From Chrysophaeum taylorii (Eukaryota > Sar > Pelagophyceae > Pelagomonadales > Pelagomonadaceae), in contig JAQMWT010000621.1 in assembly GCA_029834535.1 (NCBI GenBank), positions 1-23,557 on the forward strand: DNA of 23,557 bases. The letters are read 5' to 3'. A model generated the notes under the pieces. The model was not told the DNA's origin. It made no database searches and saw only the letters and a list, made by a program, of their open reading frames with translations. Shown here in pieces: positions 8,671-16,272 of the stretch. The position numbers and the translations under genes were made by a program. Every line of letters begins with the position of its first letter. The first letter of the stretch is position 1.

Positions 8671-9726
8671 TTAGGTCGTCGTCGCGTACGAAAAGACCGA
8701 GGGATGATGTGCCGTTTGGGTTGGAGTGGAATTTCCCCAGGCGAGTTTGAGGTCCTTCTTGCGTTTGCGTGCCTCGCGTTGGTGTGCCTTGGTCTCGGCC
8801 TTGCGTTGCGCCTTGGACGTCTTGTCTTCTCGGCGCTTGAGTCGCGGCGCGGTCACTCGCGGCGGCGGCGGCGGCGGATTCTTCTTTTTCGAAGAAGGAG
8901 GCTCTCCTTCGCCATAATCCTGTGGGCGCCTCTCGGGCCGGGGGGAATCTTGGAGAATAGTGGGTCGGTTGTCGAGGTTGGAGAGTGTCGAGAGCACCGT
9001 TTCGCAGTCCAATCGCGATTCTCGCTCTGCTCTCTCCTTCTCCGCGAGCTCGTACTCGCGATCGAGGTCGACGTCGTCCTCGTCCTCGACTTCTGTCTCC
9101 AGGATGCGCCGCTTCAAAGCTTCGTCCAACCCCTCCTCCTCCGACACCTCCTCCTCCTCCGACTCGAGGAGATCGCCAACTTCGTCGAGCCGCACGCGAC
9201 TCATCGCGTCCGGCAAATCAGAGTCCTGGTCGTCGTATTCTTCTAGCACCGCCTCGAAGGCGTCATCCTCACCCTTGAGCATCGCGACGTGGGCGTCGTA
9301 ATCGAAGTAAAAGTCCTCGCCGGCGTCGGCCTCGAGCACGAAATCATCTTGAAGCTCTTCGAATCTCCCGCCTCCCGCGAGGGCTAACGAGAGCTCGGGA
9401 TCCATCGTCGACGGATCGAGGGTTATGGCCTCCGTAGTCCGCCCGGCGATCTCCGGCTCCGGGACGGCCTCGGGCGGCAGCTCGACGCGCCCGAGGTTCC
9501 CTTCAGCACTCACGAAAGTCCCGCCACCTGTGGATCGCAGGTGCTTCTCGTAGTCATACCCGTCATTCGCGAGACCCCACGACGTCACGAGATCTTTTTT
9601 GTTCACGAGCACGCGACTCGATGCCAACTCCTCGCGCCCGTGGGCGCCGTCCTGCGCCGACCGGTGCACGACGCTATATGTTGTCGCCTTGCGCTTGTCG
9701 ATGAACACGCGCTTTTTGCGACCCAT
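8671..9726 (-). CDS. LTV1: LTV1-like 40S ribosome biogenesis factor
   Basis: This 351-residue protein matches the LTV1 family along its length. It has the basic N-terminus RKKRVFIDKRKATTYSVVHRS and the block NDGYDYEKHLR (about 55-64). Next come DPELSLAL and LQDDFVLEAD (109-134), EEYDD (162-166), a long acidic stretch (188-225) and DCETVLSTLSNLDNRPTIL (240-258). It ends in a Lys/Arg-rich helix (about 294-328). LTV1 is a non-ribosomal factor of late cytoplasmic 40S maturation that also helps export the pre-40S particle from the nucleus. The length is shorter than many animal homologues, mainly through compact linkers. A poly-Pro run lies at 284-289. The start is 12 bp beyond the stop of the upstream methyltransferase on the same strand, so its promoter must lie within that gene unless the two are co-transcribed. 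Confidence 0.93.
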   Translation of the reverse strand: MGRKKRVFIDKRKATTYSVVHRSAQDGAHGREELASSRVLVNKKDLVTSWGLANDGYDYEKHLRSTGGGTFVSAEGNLGRVELPPEAVPEPEIAGRTTEAITLDPSTMDPELSLALAGGGRFEELQDDFVLEADAGEDFYFDYDAHVAMLKGEDDAFEAVLEEYDDQDSDLPDAMSRVRLDEVGDLLESEEEEVSEEEGLDEALKRRILETEVEDEDDVDLDREYELAEKERAERESRLDCETVLSTLSNLDNRPTILQDSPRPERRPQDYGEGEPPSSKKKNPPPPPPRVTAPRLKRREDKTSKAQRKAETKAHQREARKRKKDLKLAWGNSTPTQTAHHPSVFSYATTT

Positions 9727-9738
9727 CTATATAATCAA

Positions 9739-10545
9739 TCACTCGAGGCTTAGGATTGCGAGGTAATCGCGGTTATAGTACGTGTTGCTGGGGTCGGGAG
9801 AACTTGAATCTTCGAGGATCGAGAACCCCGCCTTGGAGGCGAGGAGGCGGACCGTCTCGGGGGTCAGGAAAAAGAAGCCAGCGACCGAAAACCGGGGCTG
9901 GGATTCGAACCGGGCCCATCCGTCAGGGGCAGCGAGGTTGGCCGTCGAAATAAAGGCGCGTCCCCCGGGTTTCTTGAGGAGCCCCCTTATCTTGTGCAGG
10001 CACCGATAGATGGTGTGGGTGTCCATGTGGACCATGACGTCGAAGCAGTAAACAAAGTCGAACTTATCGCGCAGCGATGATGTTGGGGGTACCCCCGCCA
10101 CGTCGCCGTGGTGGTAATGACAACACTTGTCCCCGAGGACCTCCTTGGCCTTGGCGAGCATTTTTGAAGACAGGTCGAAGCAATGAAATTCGCGACATTT
10201 TCCCGCAACTTTGGCCGCCACGCGACCTCCCCCAGACCCGAGCTCCCCGACGACGCTCTCGGTCGTCAGGTGCGGCAAAATCCATTCCTCGACGACCCTC
10301 GAGGTGTGCGCCTCGGGTGCCCACTCGTCTCCTAACAACAACACTTGCCGCTGCTTGGCCATGTTTTGGACCCACGACGCCTCGGCCGACCACTCGGTCG
10401 CGTACACGTCCCACAGCTTTTCGTTCGTCGCCACGTTCCCCGGATCGAACACCACAGCACCCGACAACTCGCGCACCATCTGGATCGCGAGCTCTTGCCC
10501 ACGCGACGCGGCGGTCTCGATGTGGGCCTCCGCGACCTGATCCAT
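9739..10545 (-). CDS. Class I SAM-dependent methyltransferase
   Basis: The protein has 268 residues. The Rossmann motifs appear in order: motif I GELGSGGGRVA (100-110), the acidic end of strand 2 in HCFDLS (121-126), GDV (147-149), motif II FDFVYCFDVMVHM (162-174) and the post-motif LKKPGGRAFIS (190-200). This is the methyltransferase 11/25 type of small-molecule or protein methyltransferase, and the substrate is unknown. A helical N-terminal extension (1-95) containing WDVYATEW precedes the fold. The ATG lies only about 5 bp inside the end of an inverted Helitron copy; upstream the frame stays open about 10 codons, then meets a TGA in the Helitron tail. Either the gene uses a promoter within the element or its native 5' end was lost. 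The stop is 12 bp before the LTV1 ATG. Confidence 0.88.
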   Translation of the reverse strand: MDQVAEAHIETAASRGQELAIQMVRELSGAVVFDPGNVATNEKLWDVYATEWSAEASWVQNMAKQRQVLLLGDEWAPEAHTSRVVEEWILPHLTTESVVGELGSGGGRVAAKVAGKCREFHCFDLSSKMLAKAKEVLGDKCCHYHHGDVAGVPPTSSLRDKFDFVYCFDVMVHMDTHTIYRCLHKIRGLLKKPGGRAFISTANLAAPDGWARFESQPRFSVAGFFFLTPETVRLLASKAGFSILEDSSSPDPSNTYYNRDYLAILSLE

Positions 10546-10556
10546 AATAATAACAA

Positions 10557-10890
10557 GTGCAGGCCAGTAAGTTCACCTAGTCCCAATCTCTAACCCCAGT
10601 AAGTTCACCTAATCCCAGTAAGTTCACCTAGTCCCAATCTCTAACCCCAGTAAGTTCGGCGTAAACCCAGTCGTGCTCACATCCACTCACCCCACTCTCC
10701 TTCCTTTGAGCTCGTCGCTCTCACCCCCGCTAATCTAAGCTGCTTTGATCCGCACACGCCGCTAACCTTTGAGTTTACTATAAAAACCCCAGTAAGCTCA
10801 CTTGGTCCCAGTAAGTTCACCTGGTCACTAAGTTCACATAGTCTCTAACCCCCCCAGTAAGTTCACCTGGCCCAGTAAGTTCACCTACAG
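10557..10890 (-). repeat. Helitron 3' minisatellite (copy C)
   Basis: Inverted ccagtaagttcacct repeats with cccaatctctaacc spacers, and the internal block aagctgctttgatccgcaca, match copies A and B. The copy carries its own rearrangements. Confidence 0.8.
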
Positions 10891-11124
10891 TGCGCGTGTA
10901 GACGCCGGGAGGGGGCTTATCGGTATTGCGCAGCACGCGTGGGGTAGGGTGGAGTCGTCGACCCAGAAGAGGATATCCTCGGGGTTGCCGATCGACAGAG
11001 AGCCACGTAGAGCTGGACGTGGCAGAAGACGGGCTTGGGCAAGAGGACGCCGACCTTGCGGGGCGTCTGCCCCTGGCTCTTGTTGATCGTTTGGCGTCGG
11101 TGGGGCTTAAGGGATACTGGTTGA

Positions 11125-11547
11125 AGGAGCCTCGGTGACACAACACGATCGATCATGTATCTGGCACGCTTGCTCCCTGCGGCGGCCCCGGCCGTCCCGG
11201 AGTGAGACGGTGCCTGCTCGCCTCCCGGGCTGGCCGGTTAGCACCCGGAAAGTCCGCGCTGGGATGGGGTTCGCTCGGTTGGGCAGATCGCGACGGACAG
11301 GTCGATTGTTCGTGGACCGACACGTCCGCGGCCTGCGACGCTTCTGCACGACCTCGCATAAGACCGCGCGCAGTGGCGGTACACCATCAACAAGTCCGTC
11401 CTCGTCCCTCGCCTCTGCCCCAACTGCGCGATTTTCCTCTGTGATTCCGTACCGGCTCCTGCCGGTCCGGCCTGGCTCATATGCTCGGGAGAGGTCTGAA
11501 GTTAGTTAGGAGCCTCGGTGACACAACACGATCGATCATGTATCTGG
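11125..11547. repeat. 40-bp direct repeats bounding the insertion
   Basis: The two arms at 11125-11164 and 11508-11547 are identical over 40 bp and 383 bp apart. They belong to the helicase remnant itself, whose sequence continues across them when the insert is removed. Forty bases is much longer than an ordinary target-site duplication. Confidence 0.75.
11165..11507. other. 343-bp insertion inside Helitron copy C
   Basis: The segment is absent from copies A and B. It lies between two 40-bp direct repeats, 11125-11164 and 11508-11547, each running from aggagcctcggtgacacaac to cgatcgatcatgtatctgg. One plus-strand frame reads VPRLCPNCAIFLCD shortly before its end, a C-x2-C-x4-C pattern that may be zinc-binding, but the frame is short and has an upstream stop. 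I do not recognise the segment. Confidence 0.6.
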
Positions 11548-11937
11548 TACCGTTGCAGTGGCCGTGCGACGGGTCGAGGTTGCGAAGACTTTAAGCTCGC
11601 GATCAAAGTCAGCATGCCGTTGGTTGTCAGGGAGTTGAAAACTCGACTGTACAGAGCGAGGGGTCGTCTTCCGACCCAACCTAGTCGGCCGAAAAGAACT
11701 CCGACGACTCGTCTCCGGGAAAGGCCGCGGTCATGCGCGCGTTGTCAGCATCGACAACATCGTTTCGACGGGGCGTGAGAATGGCGCGCTGAAAGAGCCA
11801 CGGGGCGTGAGAATGGCGCGCCGAAAGAGCCGACGCGGGTCGTGGAAATAGTCTGCGAGGTCGCCGTAGACGGCTTGGAGGATCAATGGCTGGCTCGCGG
11901 GCCAACCTGATCCTTACCCTAAATCGTGGGACACACC

Positions 11938-12198
11938 GCCGCCCGATCCCAGCAGGACGTCACCCTTCGTCGCACATACGTCCGGCGGCAGCATGCGTAC
12001 GACCTACGGGCGGGGCCCGTCCTCTCTTCGCCTGCCCCACGACTCGGCGATGACCCCGACTAGGTCCCGCGTACTTATCTCCGCCCGTCAGGCACATCCC
12101 TCCTACCCCGCGAACCCACCAACATCCTTCATGCTCCCCCCACACACACACCCCCCTCTTAGCAGTCGACATTTAAAGACAAACAAATAGACAAAAAA
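11938..12198 (+). mobile_element. RT-type ORF end plus tail segment (second copy)
   Basis: Matches 1402-1640 of copy A. The reading QQDVTLRRTYVRRQHAYDLR and DDPD-stop is retained, followed by the C-rich tail and cttagcagtcgacatttaaa. It carries only one tail unit, not three. It is fused directly to the 5' end of Helitron copy C, an order not seen in copy A, where Helitron 3' and RT-type sequence are adjacent instead. Confidence 0.75.
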
Positions 12199-12218
12199 CT
12201 GTCGATTAGTAGTAAGGA
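12199..12218 (+). repeat. Right terminus of the composite element
   Basis: The sequence ctgtcgattagtagtaagga is the inverse, with one mismatch, of the left terminus at 4449-4468 and a near copy of 1902-1921. The AT-rich iterated region starts immediately after it. Confidence 0.75.
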
Positions 12219-12480
12219 TAATCTGGTCAAGTTTGGTCAACAAGTTCGGTCAATTTTTTTCAAGTTTGCTCGATTTTGATGTATGTTAAAGAAAAACTTC
12301 ACAAGTTTGGTGGTCACTTTCAATATAAGTTTGATCAAATTAAGTTTGGTCACTCCGAAGGTGCATTAATAAGTTTGATCAATCAACCCTCTCAAGTTTT
12401 ATTAATAACCTTGCAAGTTTGGTCAACAAGTTTGATCACTACTCCAACTTCTACGGTAATAATTGACCAAACTTTGGCTA
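12219..12480. repeat. Irregular cluster of AAGTTTGRTCA-like motifs
   Basis: About eleven copies of (c/t)aagttt(g/a)(g/a)tca occur in 260 bp with uneven spacing, for example near 12228, 12241, 12261, 12302, 12327, 12341, 12370, 12392, 12414 and 12427, with one inverted copy (ttgaccaaactt) near 12463. The block is much more AT-rich than its surroundings. Two further copies lie at about 13338-13350 and 13388-13400. It is not a simple tandem repeat. The spacing resembles an array of protein-binding sites or transposon subterminal repeats. Confidence 0.65.
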
Positions 12481-14040
12481 TTTAAATCATCGAGGCTTTT
12501 TAAGGGGGAGCGCTTATGGTACGAAAATGCTTTAAAAACGAGAGCTGCAGCCACGCAGAATCTACCGTGGCGTTACACGCGCGGCATGGGCACCCTCCCA
12601 TGACCGCCTTAGAAGGAGATCTTGAGACAGCGCGGCGATACGCAAAGAGAGCGGGCAGCGACACGCGGCCCCGAGAGCAGATTCCCACGGCATGGCGTAC
12701 TTAAGCTGGGCCCATTCTCGTACCTTCCATCGTTCGTAGAAGCCACCCAAACCGCGACTCACCATGGTGGTGGTGCCGTGGCCGTGCGTCATTCTTCAGC
12801 AACAAGCGGACATCGGACACCAGACTTACATGGTCTGCCCATTCTGCATCCCAAAACTCGAGAGGGAGCGCGTCTTTGATAATCGACTCGGGGTCGAGAA
12901 CGCGAAACTCGACGACCTCGAGAAACTGCGCGAGCAACGCCCCTCGAGCACCCAAAGATTGTAGTCCCACACTTGTGCGGGGCCGTACAGGACCACGTTG
13001 AGGAGTTCCTCACCGTCGCGTACCCGATCCGGAGTTAGCTGTCCAGCTTGATCATGGGACGGCCACGCGAGCACGTGCCGTTACGCCAGCATAAACAACT
13101 CGCACGACCGTAAGTGAACACCTTCTTATCCTCCTCCTCCTCGCGCATCTCGACAACCCCACGAGGCCGCAAGATCTCCCCGGGAGCTCCTGCTGCACCG
13201 TCGAGCACTGTACGAGAAAGTCGGCAAATACAAGCTGCGGCGCGAAGGAATGTCAAGACGTCGACAGCCTCGCTCCGGAAGATCGCTGACACCACCCCTG
13301 TAATTCTAACCCAGTCATCAGTACGAGTCTAAAATATGACAAGTTTGGTGTGATTGTTCGAAATTTGCTCGCACCAAATTGAATGCCTCCAAGTTTGACC
13401 ATACAACACACGCATCAACATGCGAATACTCGCAGAACAACATCCACAAACAAGGCCTGCGTAAGACAACGCTGATACCACGCTGTTTCGTCGCCCAAGA
13501 TTATTAATCGGATGCGCCTTCTTAGTTCGATGTTTATGACAGACTACAGCGCACGATCCCGGTTCGTCATCTCGTGCCTTTAGCGGATGACATTGTTGCA
13601 GATGTCTATCAAACGCACATGCCGAGAAGAGCCGCCTGACTTGCCCTCCATAAAGCCCTTGATGAGGACCGACACGGCCTCGCAGAAGTGCTTCGCGCGA
13701 TAGCTGGATCTTTGTCGGCAAGAAGGTTCCGGGAGCAGGTGTGCCTTTTACAACACGCGCGACGGTATTGTCTACTTGCACATCACAAAGAACAGCACGC
13801 ACAAAAAAGCTGCATCTTGCATATAGCACTTGAACGACAGCGCTGTCGCGCTGTAGACCGTGTTGTCGTACGCGCCGTCAACTTGCCACCCGTGTCGAAC
13901 ATCAGATGCTGCTGCAAGTCGGCCTCGAGAACACACATGCTGAACTTGGCATCTTGGTTAGATCGAGTAAAGTGGACTACCCTCGTATTTTTTGCGTGCT
14001 CCGAGCTGCGACAGCGTACTCGGCGATCTCTCATAGTCGT
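12481..14040 (-). pseudogene. Decayed, unrecognised coding sequence
   Basis: Protein-like stretches occur on the minus strand but shift frame repeatedly: HTRSNQD-like sequence with CVLEADLQQHLMFDTGG (about 13900-14000), YDNTVYSATALSFKCYMQDA (about 13800-13880), KHFCEAVSVLIKGFMEGKSG (about 13640-13700), EELLNVVLYGPAQVWDYNLW (about 12960-13025), LPLEFWDAEWADHVSLVSDV (about 12805-12865) and GGFYERWKVREWAQLKYAMP (about 12690-12750). They are rich in W, F and Y and lack low-complexity sequence, which suggests one ancestral gene now broken by indels and stops. I cannot assign a family. A decayed transposase is possible given the setting. Confidence 0.35.
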
Positions 14041-14257
14041 TCGTTTACCTTCGTCTGGGCACGCTTAGACTTCTTGTTTTCTTTCTCGGCGTCGTGGTCA
14101 ACCGACGTCGGCGTGTTACCACCACGCTCCCGCTCGACCTGAGCGACGAAACCCGCATCGATACCGTGTTCGTTTCGAAGTCGAAGGACGCTCCGGAGTC
14201 ACAACGCGACATATATATTTTTGGGTTAGGGTTTTTTTTTGTCTTTTTTTCTTGGAG
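14041..14257 (+). promoter_or_regulatory. 5' flank of the MORN gene with TATA-like and telomere-box-like motifs
   Basis: The 50 bp before the ATG contain catatatattttt (14209-14221), then gggttaggg (14223-14231) and two T-runs. The AT stretch may act as a TATA element. TTAGGG-type boxes are known promoter motifs in plants, and that is only an analogy here. Confidence 0.3.
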
Positions 14258-15430
14258 ATGTTGTTTTGCAGCGTCGACGCCTCGCAGATTGAAACGTACG
14301 AGACTCTGATGCGCCGCGCGGGGGTTTGCCGCCCGGAGACCCACGTGCGGCACCTGCGAGACCTCGACGCGAGCACCCGAGCCCCGGTGGGCCGCGTCTC
14401 GCGCCGAATTTACGATGACCTTATGAGTCGACGAGAATTCGATCAGTACGCGCGGCAAGTAAGTACCACCAGCACCAGCACCACCACCGAAAGGTCGTCG
14501 TTGTCTACACCGCCTGGTCGTCCTCCTCCTCCTTCTCTCCTCGAGGAGGACAGGAAGAGGGTCGCGTACAAGCCCGAGCGGTTCGGTCCGCCCGGACTCG
14601 CGCCGCCGCGGACGGGCGTCGCGGAGAGCGAGGGGAACGACAGGTTCCACGCGTACGACGGCGCCTGGCGCGACGGAATGATGGAAGGTGGTGGGATCTA
14701 CAGGTTCAGCGATGGGACCTACGAGGGTCACTTCAAGGAGGGAGTTCCCGACGGCGAGGGCGCGGCGTCGTATCCGGGCGGCGGACGGTACGTAGGGACG
14801 TGGCAGCGAGGACGCTACCAAGGCTCGGGGACGATGCGGTATGCCTCGGGAAGCGTGTACGCGGGCTCTTGGAAGGAGGGCAGGCGCCACGGCAGGGGGG
14901 TGTTGACGACGTCGGGAGGCTTAAGATACCGAGGAGAATTCCAGAACGGGCGCTTCCACGGCAGAGGCGAGCTCTTCTCGGAATCGACCGGGTTTCGCTT
15001 TACCGGAACATTCCACCGGGGCTTCATCAACGGCCCCGGCACCCTCGAGACGCCCGAGGGCAAGACTGAAACGAGGATCTGGTCCAAGTACGGCGGTTTC
15101 ACTCTCAAGCAGCTCGCGGATACTTTGAGGGACGAGGAAGCCGCCGAGGAGGCGAGAATCCGTAAGGAGCGCCGCGACTTGTTTGGCGTCAGGGCTCACA
15201 TTCGACTCCTCGACGAGGTGGAGAAGGTGCGGCACCGCATCGCAACCCTAAGGGCCGAAGAAAAAGCCGAGGCCGAGCGAGCCGAGAGAGCAAAAATCAG
15301 AGAGCGCGAGGCCAAGATGAAAGAGGCGAGGGAACAGGCGATAGAGGATCTCGCGAGGGCCTCGGACGCCCGGGCCGGAATTGTGCGACTTCCGTCTCAT
15401 TCTTCTTCTTCTTCTTCTTCGGACGAATGA
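14258..15430 (+). CDS. MORN-repeat protein with C-terminal coiled coil
   Basis: The first ATG is at 14258, giving 390 residues; an apparent start six bases earlier is a TTG and is not credible. Six MORN repeats (about 133-270) fit Y-x-G-x-(W/F)-x(2)-G-x(2)-x-G-x-G, for example YVGTWQRGRYQGSGTMRYAS and YAGSWKEGRRHGRGVL. A charged helical region (about 285-370) follows and is probably a coiled coil. The tail is a Ser run ending DE. MORN proteins act as scaffolds at membranes, the cytoskeleton or flagella; which applies here is unknown. GTAAGT at 14459-14464 and pyrimidine-rich sequence before AG at 14544-14545 or 14547-14548 could define an in-frame intron removing the Ser/Thr/Pro-rich stretch (residues 68-96). 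The gene is convergent with the PH-like gene, with 47 bp between the stops. Confidence 0.88.
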   Translation: MLFCSVDASQIETYETLMRRAGVCRPETHVRHLRDLDASTRAPVGRVSRRIYDDLMSRREFDQYARQVSTTSTSTTTERSSLSTPPGRPPPPSLLEEDRKRVAYKPERFGPPGLAPPRTGVAESEGNDRFHAYDGAWRDGMMEGGGIYRFSDGTYEGHFKEGVPDGEGAASYPGGGRYVGTWQRGRYQGSGTMRYASGSVYAGSWKEGRRHGRGVLTTSGGLRYRGEFQNGRFHGRGELFSESTGFRFTGTFHRGFINGPGTLETPEGKTETRIWSKYGGFTLKQLADTLRDEEAAEEARIRKERRDLFGVRAHIRLLDEVEKVRHRIATLRAEEKAEAERAERAKIREREAKMKEAREQAIEDLARASDARAGIVRLPSHSSSSSSSDE

Positions 15431-15477
15431 TGACGACCCGCGATGCACGCTACTCCTACATACATTTATTTATTTGT

Positions 15478-16272
15478 TTAAACATCCTTCTTGGGCGTGG
15501 ATGGCACCGCTCTTCGGGTGGCGATCTTGTTGACGCGGAATTCGGTGGATGCGAAGAACTTGTGGACAGCCCTTTCGACAAGGAGCTGGAAGCCATCGAC
15601 GAGGAGGTTTTTCGTGTTGTTGCTGGCAGGTTCGAAGACGTGAATTTCTCGGGGATCGAGGCCGGCTTGGCGCTCGGCGAGGGGCGCGAAGGTGAGCGCG
15701 AAGCAGTTGGGGCGCACCCCCGGGTTTTCCAATACCCCCGCATCGCCGACGCGCCGCTTGGTGAGGACCTTTCGTTCGCCGGGTCTGGGCTTGAGGAGGG
15801 CCCAGGACAAGACCGCGCAATCCGAGGAGAGGACTACCGTGTAGAGGCGCGCGGGTTGCTTGGGGACGTGCTTGAGGAGGCGGAATCCAGCCTGGAGCAT
15901 GGCGACGAACTCCGAGACGAAACTCGAGAGCGCGAGCGCGTCTTCGTAGCTCTCGACGCGCTGCGCTGTCGGTGGCGCCTCGTTCGCCGCGATCAAGTAC
16001 CGGACGATTGGGAAGCGCGGCAGATCGTCTTCGCGCTCGTCGATTTTGTCGATCAGGTAGCGTTGGGTGCTCTCGAATGCGTCGGTGAGCGAGGACTGGA
16101 GGGACCACGGCTGGGTCGGTCTTTCCTCGATGCGCTCGACCGTGACGTCGCGCGGCGACGAGGGGGGCGCCTCTTCGACCCCGAACTCGAGGGGTTGTTC
16201 GCTGTACCGGCTCTCGCGAAGCCCCGCGCACAAGGCGGGGGCGACGGCGCCCAGAAACCCATCGTCATCCAT
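15478..16272 (-). CDS. PH-like domain protein
   Basis: The protein has 264 residues. The N-terminal half (about 50-122) is helical and charged. From about 123 the sequence reads VAMLQAGFRLLKHVPKQPAR, then LYTVVLSSDCAVLSW, a variable loop, RPNCFALTF and finally a long helix with LLVDGFQLLVERAV. This strand/strand/loop/strand/C-terminal-helix layout, with a K-H-x(5)-R motif on the first strands, resembles phospholipase-C-type PH domains. The fold is inferred from pattern, not search. PH domains bind phosphoinositides or proteins and place their host at membranes. The opposite-strand frame (15427-16305) is longer but repetitive in E and G and lacks domain pattern, so I take this strand as real. 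The gene diverges from the DNMT5-like gene across 212 bp. Confidence 0.7.
   Translation of the reverse strand: MDDDGFLGAVAPALCAGLRESRYSEQPLEFGVEEAPPSSPRDVTVERIEERPTQPWSLQSSLTDAFESTQRYLIDKIDEREDDLPRFPIVRYLIAANEAPPTAQRVESYEDALALSSFVSEFVAMLQAGFRLLKHVPKQPARLYTVVLSSDCAVLSWALLKPRPGERKVLTKRRVGDAGVLENPGVRPNCFALTFAPLAERQAGLDPREIHVFEPASNNTKNLLVDGFQLLVERAVHKFFASTEFRVNKIATRRAVPSTPKKDV

Larger units (their letters stand above)
10917..11884 (-). pseudogene. Helitron PIF1-like helicase, C-terminal remnant (copy C, interrupted)
   Basis: On the minus strand the pieces RAILTPRRNDVVDADN, PGDE-SEFFSAD followed by TAG, and RRQTINKSQGQTPRKVGVLL with LPKPVFCHVQLYVALCR can all be read. A 343-bp insertion splits the remnant at the CNGTRYMIDR block. 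The motif VI region is the best preserved of the three copies, with PKPVFCHVQLYVALCR in one frame. Confidence 0.85.
10551..11937 (-). mobile_element. Helitron-derived remnant (copy C, inverted)
   Basis: This is the reverse complement of copies A and B. It starts with aacaagtgcaggccagtaag, the inverse of the shared 3' end, and runs through minisatellite and helicase remnant to ccttaccctaaatcg (11912-11925). It differs from the other copies by a 343-bp insertion (11165-11507), a 32-bp tandem duplication at 11769-11832 and a diverged leader (about 11885-11912). At about 11938 it joins directly to the RT-type/tail segment known from copy A. Confidence 0.82.

Noticed and set aside
4440..12230. Target-site duplication outside the 20-bp termini
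   Set aside because: The left flank ends gtgggtg and the right flank begins taatctg, with no matching direct repeat.
12219..12480. CRISPR-like array
   Set aside because: Motifs are only about 11 bp, spacing is irregular, one copy is inverted and the setting is eukaryotic.
14252..14257. TTG start giving two extra residues for the MORN protein
   Set aside because: In a nuclear eukaryotic gene the ATG at 14258 is far more likely.
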